From Paracyclopina nana (lineage: Eukaryota; Arthropoda; Copepoda; Cyclopoida; Cyclopettidae): a stretch of 64,000 nt of DNA. Both the position numbers and the translations under genes were made by a program. Under the pieces are notes generated by a model. It worked only from the letters and a program-made list of their open reading frames with translations. It was not told the origin of the DNA and searched no databases. The stretch covers positions 2,542,001-2,606,000 of the forward strand of contig JAGUCH010000005.1 of NCBI GenBank assembly GCA_019096065.1. Direction: 5' to 3'. Positions 1 through 10,984 of the stretch are shown here, in pieces (within the stretch, counting starts at the first letter, position 1; every line of letters starts with the position of its first letter).

Positions 1-560
1 CGTATTATTTCATTTAAACAGACGAGAAAGTTCACCTCTTCTGGCTGTCCACATCTCTTCATCAGGAGCTATATTTTAATTTTTAAGAATTTTGACACAG
101 CGTGTTTTTGCATGAAGTTTTAAAGACATTGGTGGTATACGGGGTCAGAGAATATGTTTTTCGGCATAAGCTATCAGAAAACGCCACAATATTCCGCAGC
201 CTTCGATCGACTGCGAATCTTAGAGAGGTAACGCTTTGCATCAAATTGAGCAGTGCGACTCTTATCTCGAAATTGAGGAAGTTTTAGCTTGAGACATTAC
301 TTAGTAAGTCTCTTTGTTTCTCTTATGCATTAAGTAAAACATTTCTTTAGCTATTCCTTTTGCACCCACTTATATTCAGTTCATTTCCCGGTCTTTTGAC
401 TCGCGCAGTTTTGACATATTCTCACGCTAGATGGCGCACCGAATGAAATTATACAAAAGTTTAGCAATCCCGAGAAAAGTCCGTCAAAACGCAACGCGTC
501 AAAAATACTTCGCAAAGAACGAGTACGGTTGGAGATATCTTGAAGTTTAGAGCTGGAATC
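1..560. other. AT-rich sequence with no recognised gene
   Basis: I see no coding exon, RNA gene or repeat here. The short open frames are interrupted and match no family I recognise. It may be intergenic or intronic to a gene outside the window. Confidence 0.4.
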
Positions 561-2060
561 ATGTGAATAACTAGTGTAAAAGGACGAAAACGAGGATTTG
601 ACGTGTGAAGTGGGAGGGAGAGGTGCAAAGCTCGGAACTACTTTGACTGGTGTTGTTCTCCCTCTCTCCCCTCATGTCTCGCCGCCATGTTTGATAGTGG
701 AAACGAGCGAGTTCTCTTTTCTTTCTCGACGCTCAACTGCTGGCTCGTGCATGTATGCATGCAGCCTTTGTGTGCACCAGCACGGCCACGATCAGGACAG
801 CACACCCGTACACCCTCCCACACGGACTCGAGAAGCCATGGCCCAAAAACGGTTGGCCTTTTCCAAAAACCGTAAAACTTGAAAACGGAACGTTTCGGTC
901 CTTCCCGAGGCTACGAAATGATGAAATCCTACTATGGGGTCTCTTGTCAATTAGAGGCCGAAGATGAGCCTTTTCCTGGCGCTTAATAGTGCGGGTGTGC
1001 TGTCCCCCCACGTATATAAGGCTGGTGTTGTGCGCTCGCCTCTTTAGTGCCCCTCCGTCACTCGGAGGTTGTGCATTCTCGGACGTCAAAGTTGTCGCAG
1101 TGGTTGCTCCTCGTCTCCAGCCTCGAGCCCGATTCGGGCCCCTAGGGCCGCAAAGTAGGGCTCGAACGTTCTTCATTGTGCTGACCGAGTGCGGAGTGAG
1201 ACCAACCACGACTTCAACTTGCATGCATGCCATCTTGCTCATGTAAGACTCCTTTCGCTTTTCAGCCTTTATTTTAGAGCCTTCTTCTTCGCGGATCGAT
1301 ATTGCTCGCAAAACTGTTTGTAGGGATTTTGCGACCGTCCATGGTAGCCTACGGCCTACCTGAACATAGGGGATGGGCTGGTTTCAATTCCAAGGCCCAA
1401 GTTTGTGGCGTAGGTACGCCACGAGCTCCAACTGCCATTAAGCCAATGACGCAGTTAGCTCGTTGTTCCCGACTTCAATATACCATCGTATGAAGTTGAC
1501 CCTCGTCATCTCAACGCTGCTCAAGGAAATGCAGATATGTGGCGAAGCTTCCTCTCGCATTATTACCGCACGTCCGCCACTTTATCATACCCTTACGGAC
1601 TGGCAAGGCTAAATGCTGGGCTTTTCGCCACCTCGGCCGATGGAGGCCGATACGAATGGGTTTTCAGCAACAACCCCATTTATTTCAGCCTTGGTGCAGC
1701 ATCGTTTCGAAAAAGCGAGTTGTTCGGCCCTCCTCGTGTGCTTCTTTATTTCGCGCTCAACGGCAACGATCATCATCATGCATTGTGGCTGCATGCAGCT
1801 TTTTGGTTCACGTCGGGCCGTGCCAGCCGCCATTTTGTCCCGGCAGCAGCCGAGCAAACTCGCATGAAGAAGCACAGTGGGAATGGCGTGTCCTTTTACC
1901 ACCACCTCTGGCCCCACCGTGCCCTCCAAGTGCGGCCCGCGAGGATTCGGCAGCCGAAATGCGCGCTTGCTCGCGCACACTCGCGGTCCCGCTCGTAAAG
2001 GCCGTTTTGGCCTTGCTTCCACGCAGTACGCGCGCTAGCTCTTTTAAAAGAATTGAAAAT
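560..2060. promoter_or_regulatory. CpG-rich, promoter-like block
   Basis: About 1.5 kb is much richer in G+C and CpG than its surroundings. It holds a TATA box (1013-1020), two exact GCCGCCATNTT motifs matching the YY1/Pho consensus (681-691 and 1826-1836) and an 18-bp dyad (1405-1422, 8-bp arms GTGGCGTA around GG). Long open frames exist on both strands and in overlapping frames, as expected where stop codons are rare, and none resembles a known protein. I read it as a CpG-island-like promoter or first-exon region of a gene I cannot resolve. A very old, decayed mobile element is the alternative. Confidence 0.45.
1013..1020 (+). promoter_or_regulatory. TATA box with possible short first coding exon
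   Basis: TATATAAG sits in the CpG-rich block. A start about 30 bp downstream falls near TCTTTAGTGC (1041-1050). Further on, near 1220, an ATG is followed after six codons by CTCAT|GTAAGA, a good splice donor at about 1242. TATA box, leader, ATG and donor are all on the plus strand and could be the 5' end of a gene, but I could not identify a following exon. Confidence 0.35.
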
Positions 2061-2924
2061 CGAGAGACGAGTTGTCACTTCAAGTCGTTAAAGTAAAATT
2101 GCCATGCCCTCCGACCCATATGTCATGGCTGAAGGGAAAAATAATGCCGAGTCTGCGGACCGCACAAAATTGCAGTTGGTTCGGCATCGAGGCCAGCCCG
2201 CGGCCTCTGCATCAGCCGAGAGAAAGCTCATAGTGCAGCATGCGAAAAAGAATCACTGCAGATGAAGAGGGCCACTAAACACCTTCTTCATCTGCTAGAT
2301 CAGGTACTTTCGCGACCTTTCTCGTTTCGTGCTTTCTTTGAAAAAAATTAAAAAGAGAAAGTGCGCGACTGAGTAACAGAGTACTTTTTCCGCTTGAAAC
2401 GCGCTATCGGTGCTCCACGCGTTCCATTTGTGCTGAATAGTTGTCATGACGATGATGTTTCATTAGTGTATTGTGAGAACGCCATTGCTCGTTGAGTGGA
2501 TGCAGCAGGAGATCGTAGAGCAGCACTCCATGCTATAATTGACTTTTTTACAGTAAAACCTCATCAGCGTCTGCTCTTTTTCATCCAACTATTCTGATAT
2601 CCTCGTTCGGTACTAAAACTTAAACATATTATATTGAGCGATTTGAAGCAGGCATGACATGCCCATACTACGTATAATGTCAAAAAGTGGGCTTTTGTGA
2701 GGAAGCACCACCTTAACTATTGGTGAAGAATGAATGCGCGCGTCATACAATGGCTCTTAGCATTAACTTACTACATAGCTGAAGGGAAAGTAATTTCGTG
2801 AGCAGTCTAAGGAAAAGCTGGATTTTTTCTTTTTCGAGGACACTGTCAGCAAACGCATTCAAGGCTTGGCGTGTCGGCCTCAAAATGCTCCGCACATCAA
2901 TTGAGCTCGAAAGTTGAGTGTATT
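2061..2924. other. Intergenic sequence, nothing recognised
   Basis: AT-rich sequence between the CpG-rich block and the 3' end of the four-TM gene. I see no coding exon, RNA gene or clear repeat. Part of it is presumably the 3' UTR of the minus-strand gene that ends at 2925. Confidence 0.4.
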
Positions 2925-4126
2925 TCAAATGGTTTGGCTGTAGCTTGAATAGGTGGCTGTGTTTTGCGGGTACACGAGGTAGGGTCCGTGGAAGTGGTTT
3001 CGGTCAAAAATGGCGAACAGATGGATAACGCAGAACCACCATGGAAAAAAGACAGCAGCCTCAATCACGGTGATGGCCATGGCTAGCGGCTTGAACTCCA
3101 CGGGCAGATAGATGACGCAAGCCACGATCGAAGCCATGATGAGCAGTTGAGCGAGGCCGAAAAGCACGAGAAACGGGAGCATTAGGGCTCGAATTCTCCT
3201 TGAAGCTCCAATAAGTAGGAGAATTGTGGGCAATACCAGGAGCAATTGGATACCACAGGCCAATAAAATGTGGAACTGCTCAGAAAACGTAAGCTTAGAG
3301 AGGATACATATCTCGCCTAATACGCGCGTGCTTCTACATGGGAACGGAAAGTTCCGTTCGCTGTTTTTGTCCAACTAATGTGCTTTGCTTCTATATACGT
3401 AGACTGTGTCCTACAGCGCATAATCAAGAAGAAAGAGCTGCCAACTTATCCATATGGCTAAGCCAACGTCTACTATAGCTTGCCACAATGCCTATGTAAT
3501 AGATACTAGCACAATACAGTAGTTAAAAAGGCAAGGTCTCGCAAATTGCTCGCTATTTAAAAAAACCGCATCTTAGGAAAGCTACTTGAATATGCTACAT
3601 AACCTTCTAAAATGACTAAGTGGCTGCCACAAGCTTAAATAATTGGCTTGCTATGAGCTGGAGGAAACTAATTTGCTTCTTCTCCGAAAATTGTAGCTTC
3701 TCAGATATATGCTGTATTTAGCATTTGGAGTAATGCGCGAGCGCGCGCGTCCAAATTAAAGTCATTCTTGAGCACAAAGGCTCATTTATCAAGTAGCGCC
3801 CTCTATTATCTTGATCTGCAGACGTTGCCCATAAATCCTTTTTTATGACATAACCACAGAGGAAAAAGAAAGCTAGTAGATGAATCAATTCGTAGACGTA
3901 GCTTTACCTCAAGAGCACGTTCTCTCCTCAGCCAAAGCCATTGGTGCCTAGGATATAATGCAGTGATGACGGTCTCAGCCAGTTCATCCCTGTACTTGTC
4001 AGATGAGGCCAAAAGGTAAAATGCCACTGAAGCTGCCAAGGAGATCACTTGGAGAGTGAAAAACACAGACGATGAAGTGATCACGCAAGTTTTCACTTTG
4101 GCATTTGCTCTTGACACAGAAGACAT
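2925..4126 (-). CDS. Four-transmembrane protein of unknown function, two exons
   Basis: Two exons, complement(2925..3293, 3908..4126), give 195 residues. The donor GAG|GTAAAG (exon ends 3908) and acceptor CTCTCTAAG|CTT (exon starts 3293) are both phase 0, so the frame is kept across a 614-bp intron. There are four hydrophobic segments: one in exon 1 (about residues 12-37) and three in exon 2, the last followed by a tryptophan-rich turn (FFPWWF) and a short polar, Tyr/Ser-rich C-terminal tail. This resembles small arthropod four-pass membrane proteins of the DUF4728/pasiflora type; that is a topology match, not a proven homology. An in-frame ATG at 4168 would add 14 residues, but it lies very close to the start site predicted from the TATA box at 4201-4210, so I prefer 4126. 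Its upstream neighbour on the same strand is the GH5 gene. Confidence 0.72.
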
Positions 4127-4200
4127 CGCAGCAATACTGCTCACTATAAAAAGATCTATGCCCTTCATTGTTTATTGCAAGCCCCAATTCTCGTTCTTAC

Positions 4201-4210
4201 TTTATATATA
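4201..4210 (-). promoter_or_regulatory. TATA box of the four-TM gene
   Basis: On the minus strand this reads TATATATAAA. About 30 bp downstream lies roughly 4170-4180, just before the ATGs at 4168 and 4126, which suits a short leader. It lies in the 408-bp gap between the GH5 stop codon (4535) and this gene. Confidence 0.5.
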
Positions 4211-4534
4211 CACTCGCGCATCTAACAACGCTAAGCCCCATTAAAAATAGGCTATGCCTAATAACTCTCTTTTGCACCAGATGTATCTAGGCAATGTAAA
4301 ATTACATAAGCTTTTCTTTTTTTTCTCGTAATCCAGCTTCAAAATTGAAGTTACGAGCTTGCTTGGACGTCTACTATATTGTTAAAGGCGCGAGCAACTT
4401 TTTGCATGCGCGGGAAAGCTGATCGAAGAAATCATCAACGTGAAAGCTTTCCGTGGAACTCTGTTGTGCATTGCAAATCAACTTTTACGAGCAAACACTT
4501 TGAAGAAGCAGCTATTTTAGAATGCGAAATTTAA

Positions 4535-7500
4535 TTAAAGTGGGCTCATCATTTCTTGCAGTTGCTCAACAAGCCAAGGATATTGCACAGTGGAGAAGTC
4601 TTCCTCCAAAATGCCAAAATAGTCCTTCCCTCTTCCATACCTGGAGAGAAAAAAAAACACTTTATGCTTAAGGAGGATTGTTTTCATACTGCTAAAATGC
4701 TATGCCAACGTTGACGGTTTGACCCCGCAGGAGCTTTATATAGAGCTACACTCGAACGTCGAGATGAGGCTAAAAATCAATAATGCTCAATAACATGATA
4801 GTATTAGTATGAGAGGAGCTAAGGAAGCACAAAGAAAGTTACATATCCTCTACGGTCTTTTTGCAGGTTACATATTGAAAGGAAAATGCATTTGTTGCCG
4901 AGTTCATTGAAATAAAAAATGCAAATTGCTCATAAAAACTGCGCTGTGGATTGCATGCTTCAATTATTTTGAAAAATGCGCTGAAGGGAAAAGCACACAG
5001 AGGAACTTTTGGAGAGTACGAAATGCAACGCGCCATTAAAAATCCAATTTTAGGCTCTAACCATGGAAAAAGCGAATGAAATCTGAAATGCCAAACCTTC
5101 GCATTTTTAAGCACAAAAGGTGGAGCTTTAACAATGCCAGACCTCTAAGAAGAAAATCCAATTTAAGCTGCTCCCATTTTCGTCCGCGAAAAGTAATTTC
5201 ATACCCTGAAATAATACTTACTGGTATCCGTCGATGCACCAATAGGCCCAGTCGAAATCGTTGTCCTTGATAAACCTTACGATTTTCTGCCAATTCTCCG
5301 AGTTTTCTCCAGTTCCAAACTCCCCCATCCAAAATGGTGCGCTGTACTCATGTCCAGGCTCTGCCACAAAACTTTGAATGGCATTCAAAGCAGCTGAAAA
5401 TTGGTCGTAGGGCAAATCGGATATAATTGGCACAGTCGCGTAGAAATGACCTTGGTACACCAATTTCGACTGAAATTGAAAAACTAATGCTAAAAAACAG
5501 CCTCAATACCCTAAATGACGAATTTCTTTCCACTCTAGCCCGCACGTAATAATTGAGCAAAAAAAGCAACATTTATTGTGTATGTCATGGCGTTTTTGCG
5601 ACTCCGTTACTTTTACTAGCTGCAGGTATAAGGTAACAATAGGAAAATATACCAGCGACTATACCGTTGCAAGGCATACTTTTGACCTTCAAACAATCGA
5701 CTTCACAAACAGAGCTTTACTTCGAACCTATTTTTTTGCGGGCTAATTGCCAATTGCACTGATTTCAAGGGTGCATTGCAGATAAGGCTCTGTGTTGGTA
5801 TGAGTCAACCTTTGAAAATTTGGCCAAAATGCCAGCAACAAAGGCATTTCTTTGTAGCTAGTTGCAGTGTGGTACACAATGTATACGTACAGCAGGATTT
5901 TTTTGTTCGCTTCCTTCTTTATATGCAGTAAAACAAAGCCATGTTTTTCAAATTGGTATTTACTTGATCTGGCAGATGAATTGGCCTGAATCGGGCTGCA
6001 CCCAGAAATCCACCGGTGAAAATGCCTCCAACAATTATGAGCAAGTTTGGATTAGCGAGGTGCACTCGAATTGCGGCTTTCTCTGCAGCAACGTTCCAAT
6101 CTGTAGCCTCAATGCCCAGACCCCAAGTGGCATATCGTATACCTCCCGTCACGCTCTCATCTACAAATTGGACAAAGAAGACATTACATAATACGCATAA
6201 CAAGATCAACATACTAGAATGCCGAAAATAGCCAGGTTCAAATGGCTCGCATCATGATTGGGCTGAGGCAATTATTTATCAGGGGAAAAATTCGGGAAAT
6301 CTGCTCAAATTGGCATGCGAGCATGTCTTTGTGCTTGTTAGGAGAGACTTTTTTATGAGGTTGTTGGAAAGTTATTCGGACTCTTTTTTGAGGTTATTTC
6401 TGCTCCTGCAACTTCTCAGGTCTCATGAAATATAGTCTGAAGATAAGAAACGCGAGAGGTGGGATTTTCATAGAAGCTCCAAGGAAAAGAAAATAGCTGC
6501 TTTACTTCTATAGCAACAAGGCCGAGCAAAAAGCTATTCAAGTCACGATTATGCTTTCATTGCATGTGGTCAATCTTAGTTAGGGTAAGCACTTGAGCTT
6601 TTTCCACTTTTAAAAGATTTCCTGATAGCCCAGCTTTTCTGCCTTTAATCTAGATTTTTACATGCATTAGACACTTTCACAGCAAATAACCGAGATAGCT
6701 TCTCGCCATATCTTTCATCTTGATGTGTGACCCAATAAACTCAGCTTAAGCGCCAAATAAAGCTTATTGTGCATACTCCACTTCTGTGTCGTGCTCTGCT
6801 GTTATGAACTGCAGCCTAATTAAAAAGTATGGGAAACTGTTATTCCTGTTTCCCACGGAATTGCTACGTGCCTTGCTTAGTGTAGCTATCAAATTAATGG
6901 CGGCAAAAAAGTGTCATTTCCATGGCGACAATGATTAAATAAGAATTCCCTGATTTTGCACTGGCCGAAAGAAGAAAGATTCTCGAGGTGGAAAAAAAGG
7001 TAAAACTGCTTTGTCACCAACCAATTACTCCTCGAATCTCGTTCCGCAAATCTGCTCCGATCACCAAGGGATTGTCCAAGTACCGTTTCGCCATAAAAGT
7101 CCAATGCTGGAAGAAAACGTCCTCTGGGTAGCCAGGGGTATACCAGAAGCCATTCATATCTTCAAAGGAGCAACACCAGCGAGCATCACTCATCTTAGAA
7201 TGTATAATAGTACAATAGAAGCCTTGCGAGGCTCCAATGGAAATCGATTTCACTGAATATACAGTCCTCTACTGAACTACATACATGGTTATTGATGATG
7301 ACCATGATGTTTTGATCAGTCAGAGCTCTAACGACCTCGTCATAGATTTCCAAAGCAGTTTTCCCAATAAGGTCTGGATTTGCGGCCAATCTCTCGGCCT
7401 CAACCACCTTGAAGAGAAAAATTGCACGGAATTCGCTCAATAAATTAAGTACAGCACAGTCATGATTTACTCCTCACAGGATTCAGGTAGATCATGTCCA

Positions 7501-7865
7501 ATGAATTGACCAGTCTGACACAATTGAATCCCAGCGAGGAGATGGTAGCCACGATGGAGGCCAGAGGCTGTTTGTCCAGGCCATTTACAACGTAGGCCTC
7601 CAGCTGGCCTCCGGACCAATTGACACAGGCCAGCTTTACCCGTTGGCCGCTACATGTCATAAAGTATTAAGAAGTAGCTCTGCCCTGTATTGCAGCATTC
7701 CAATTCCTACCTTTGGTCCACGATACGCATGCGGCCATCCAGCTCCCCAGCCTGAAGAGGATATTGGATTTTGCTTGCATTTCTAAGTGCCCACGATTGG
7801 CCTACTAGAAATAGGCACAAAAACGAGGAGAAGGAAACTTTACGACCACGAGCAACAGCGGCCAT
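4535..7865 (-). CDS. Secreted glycoside hydrolase family 5 enzyme, plant-type (GH5_11-like), seven exons
   Basis: Exons: complement(4535..4640, 5222..5469, 5964..6155, 7029..7193, 7285..7407, 7478..7649, 7711..7865), 386 residues. Phases agree at all six junctions; only the 7029/6155 junction is weak (donor GGA|GTAATT). Residues 1-27 form a signal peptide, so the enzyme is probably exported. Landmarks along the barrel: RVKLACVNW, GFNCVRL, INNH followed by RWCCSFEDMNGF, DLRNE (Glu202, general acid/base), GHFY (His277/Tyr279), MGEFGTG (Glu319, nucleophile), WAYWCIDGYQYG. RVKLACVNW, the NNH..WCC motif and LRNE..RG are hallmarks of the plant GH5_11-type group, so a beta-glucan-type polysaccharide is the likely substrate, unproven. 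Both catalytic glutamates are present and nothing is broken. Such enzymes are uncommon in animals; seven spliceosomal introns show it is a resident nuclear gene. The start at 7865 is chosen because the signal peptide follows it directly. Confidence 0.92.
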
Positions 7866-8662
7866 ATTCTTGATTAGATAATGAAGTAAAAGCAAATACC
7901 ACTCTACACAGAGTGTGAAGGTATGAGCAACATGCATACTACGGTAAATGAAAAAACAGGGTGATTCAAAAGTAGATAAGGATGAGCGCCACCCTGTAAT
8001 CATAATGATTGGGCAAGTTATTAGCTGCGGGAGCTCCGCAGCATTTTGAATTCCTGTTTGGAAAAAAACTTCTTTGTTATAATATTCTAATAAAATGTAC
8101 ACTTATATTCTGATTATGTAGCGAGCATTTGCGACCGCACCGTTTTTTCAGCTGTATTCTTCTACACGTACGCTATCTCACTCGGAGTGGATTCAAATGC
8201 AATCCATCAAATGAATTGTGGAAAAAGTGCTGTGTAGAAATGACGGACGAGTCCATTGTCGCATAGCACTCCTGCTCGCAAGGGGAGGAAGGTAGTGGAT
8301 CAGTCCATTATTTTTAGAACCACCAACTTTTTTTCCTTTCTGCGCAGCAACCCACGTATTGTGCTGTAATACACACATGATGCCGTAATTCCACGTAACT
8401 AGCTTCAGAAGGATTAACCAGTAGAAATTCCCATCAAGGAAAGGCATCATTCGTATCTTTCAATCGTGTATTCATGAATATCGAGGTAAGCTCACAGGAG
8501 CTTGATAATGTAGAAATGAAGTAGCGAGATTGGCATTGAAATACATTGGCAAAAATTGACCATCACAGACCACATTTTTTAATCATGTACTTGTTTGGGT
8601 GTGTGTGCACTCGCCTATTATGATCACATACCTCACCAAAATTAAGAGAATATAGGAGCTTT
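7866..8662. other. Intergenic sequence, nothing recognised
   Basis: About 0.8 kb between the GH5 start and the 3' end of HEXIM. No coding exon or RNA gene is visible. It should contain the GH5 promoter and 5' leader; I see no clear TATA box. Confidence 0.4.
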
Positions 8663-8668
8663 TTTATT
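8663..8668 (-). terminator. Poly(A) signal of HEXIM
   Basis: AATAAA on the minus strand, about 160 nt past the HEXIM stop codon at 8826; the nearest good hexamer. Confidence 0.45.
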
Positions 8669-8739
8669 ATAATTATTGTTGTTGTTGAACATTTGATAAT
8701 TGAGGGAAGGGCGAAAGAAAGTAGTAGTATTATAATGTT

Positions 8740-8815
8740 TGGGGGGGATTGAACACACAGCACCGGTGATCGAGTGTACCACAGCTTCGGAGTCATCAGT
8801 AACAGCAATCGAAAC
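8740..8815 (-). repeat. tRNA-like (SINE-like) fragment in the HEXIM 3' UTR
   Basis: On the minus strand there is a B-box-like GTGTTCAATCC (8756-8746) about 15 nt downstream of TGTGGTACACTCG (8783-8771), which resembles an A-box region, followed by a run of C. This is the look of a tRNA-derived SINE head or decayed tRNA. It cannot fold into a full tRNA with matching acceptor arms, so it is not a functional tRNA gene. Confidence 0.3.
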
Positions 8816-8825
8816 GATTAATGTG

Positions 8826-9956
8826 TCAAGGACTGGTCGATGTGATACAATTGACTGAGATCAAATCCGGACAGCTTTCATCCTTAATATCCTCTTCCAC
8901 GGTAGAGACGGAGACCTCTTTCTCCTCATTGGGTTCAATACCACCGTTGTTGGCCTTAATGAGACCGCTTTGCCCGCTCTCGTATCCAGTGTCATCTTGA
9001 GCTTCAACAGCCATCTTAAGCATCTTGTCGATCTTGGCCAAGTTGACCTGGACATCTTCCTCGTCGTCGCTTGAGCTGCTCGAGTCATCGGAAGACTCCC
9101 CTGAGGAAGACTCGGACTCGGAGTCATCTGAGGAGGAGCAACAGGAGCTCGCGCAAGAGCTTGAGCATGCATTCTTGTGCTTCAGCTTGCTATTCTCCGT
9201 TTCCAGCCTCTGGATCTCCCTCTGGAAGCGTTTGATCGTCTCAGCCATGTTTTCCTCGTTGGAGGGCTTCTTGGTTTTGGTGGAGGCCGCCAGCCTCTTC
9301 TCAAGGGCCTCGATTTTCTGCTCCATCTGGAGGTACTCGTTGATAAGCTCAGTCTTGGACATGTCAATCAAACGGTCGGTCCTCACGTTGTCATAGTCCT
9401 TGATAAACTCCTTGTTGAGGAACTCCTCCTCGTCCTCAGGAGAGCTGTAGTAGTAATCCTCATCAGAGTCAATGGAGAAGCTCGACTCCCTGGCCCTGGT
9501 GATCCTCCGGACTGGCCTCTCCAGGATGGAAGAATCCACGGAAGTGTCATCATGATTATCCTCAACGGCCTTTGGCTTTTGCTCCACATTCAGAGTGGAG
9601 TCCAGGTGCTTGGTGGCCTCGGATACATGGTCGTTCATGATGAATTGGGTGGAGTTGAAGGGAGCATTGTTGGTGCCAGTGACCCGCCGTTTCCGCCGCT
9701 TCTCCTCCTCTTCCTTCTTCTTGTGACTCGCGCCCCTCCGGTGGGGCTTGCGCAAGTGCTTGGCGGCCGTTTTAGTCTTTTTCCCATGCAAGGCCTCTTT
9801 CAAAGAGTCTTCAGACCTTCTCTTTCGATCCCTACTAACCTGGCCTCCTCCGCTTCCGCCTCCCGCGTCTTCGGCCCTCAACATCCTTGAAAAAATACAT
9901 CAGTTACGAGGTTGCGTGACTAAACAAAAAGTTCCGACTTACTTTAGCGAGTCCAT
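8826..9956 (-). CDS. HEXIM1: HEXIM, P-TEFb inhibitor
   Basis: Exons: complement(8826..9885, 9943..9956), 357 residues. HEXIM binds 7SK RNA and holds P-TEFb (CDK9-cyclin T) inactive, limiting release of paused RNA polymerase II. Order of parts: basic RNA-binding region (about 21-73, clusters KKTK, RKPHRR, HKKK, KRRKRR); PFNSTQFIMNDH (80-91), matching the vertebrate PYNTTQFLMDDH block; acidic segment; FLNKEF..Y (160-169); coiled-coil dimerisation region (about 175-240, TELINEYLQMEQKIEALEKRL onward); then a Ser/Asp/Glu-rich tail. The first coding exon is only 14 nt (MDSLK): CTAAA|GTAAGT joins TTTTCAAG|GATG in frame. An in-frame ATG at 9884 could also serve, dropping five residues. The promoter is shared with, or close to, that of DNAAF5, about 1 kb away head-to-head. 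Confidence 0.94.
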
Positions 9957-10984
9957 CAATAAAGGCTTTTTTAGTGTTGCAATTTCCGCGCTCATCCTGC
10001 TTCTTCCCCGATGGATCGGTGAGCGACCTTCGTAGCATCAAGAATTGGACTTGGTTTGTTCAAGGTAGAAAAAGAGTCCGGCCACGCCCCTCTCTTCTTC
10101 CACGCCTCCTGTCGTGATGTATCGTGTGTGGTTTGAGTAGTGCGCGTGCGTGACGACAACGCGTGCGAGTAACGATTGCGAGTGCTCTCAGCTGATTTGG
10201 GAGACAACTTGTCGCGCTCTGCTCATGGACTGCCTTCAAGCAAGAGTTTCGACTGACTGAACGAAACGAGTGAGAGGCCACAAACTCACAAAATGGCGCA
10301 GCACGACGCCACCTCGGAACGCGATGAAAATAGTCCCCGAAAAGAAGCCTCAATTTGAACCCTTAAAATCGCACGTATGGCAACTTTTCGCGTGGCTTTC
10401 GATGTAACTTTGGTTGATATACGGGAAAACGTTGTTTGAATCCTGTTTTTATGCTCTTTATCAAGCAATGAAAGTTATGGCCAGCTGGCCGGCGGAGGAG
10501 TTCTGCTGTTTGACAACGACTTGAAAAAGAATGAATTTGCGGCCTTTGTTTTATTGCAAAACTTGACCTGAGATCGAAATTGGCTTAAGAAGGAAGGAAA
10601 CTTGCCATTTTGCCGATTTTTGCTTGAATGAGCTCATTTTGCGTCGAGATTTAACCAAAACGTTTCACAGAAAAATTAGTTTTGAAAATCGCCGCAAGAG
10701 AGCGGCACTTTACGGGAAATTTTAGCTTTTTAATGGTATGCACCAAAGTCGTTAAAACTCGAGTTTTTCTTGTTCATTTGACGATATTTTCAATCTGAGT
10801 TGTTACTTATCAACAAATAGGTACTTTCCATTCAAATTCTACCCAATTTTAAAGTTTCAGCGAATTTTGAGGAGAAAAGGTCATTTTTGACTAGTGCAGT
10901 TTTCAGTTTTGTTTTGTCAATAAACCGACTGAACACGATAGGAGACAAGTCTTAGCATTTGTTCAATAAAGGTTCTGGAGAACA
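9957..10984. promoter_or_regulatory. Shared intergenic region between divergent HEXIM and DNAAF5
   Basis: 1028 bp separate the two divergent start codons. The HEXIM half (about 10060-10300) is CpG-rich (GTGCGCGTGCGTGACG and similar) and has a candidate YY1-like AAAATGGCG near 10291. The DNAAF5 half is AT-rich. I see no TATA box. This fits a CpG-type, possibly bidirectional promoter. Confidence 0.5.

Noticed and set aside
560-2060. A pair of long terminal repeats of a retroelement
   Set aside because: The similar words at about 700-790 and 1710-1830 are too diverged and too short, and there is no primer site, polypurine tract or gag/pol sequence.
733-2096. Several long overlapping open frames (192, 185, 153 and 137 codons) on both strands
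   Set aside because: They overlap in different frames and both orientations in a GC-rich block where stops are rare, and none looks like a known protein.
7707-8102. GH5 start at the upstream ATG (8102), giving a 131-codon first frame
   Set aside because: The extension looks random, whereas the ATG at 7865 is followed directly by a typical signal peptide.
8740-8815. A functional tRNA gene in the HEXIM 3' UTR
   Set aside because: Only box-like motifs are present; no acceptor or anticodon stem can be formed.
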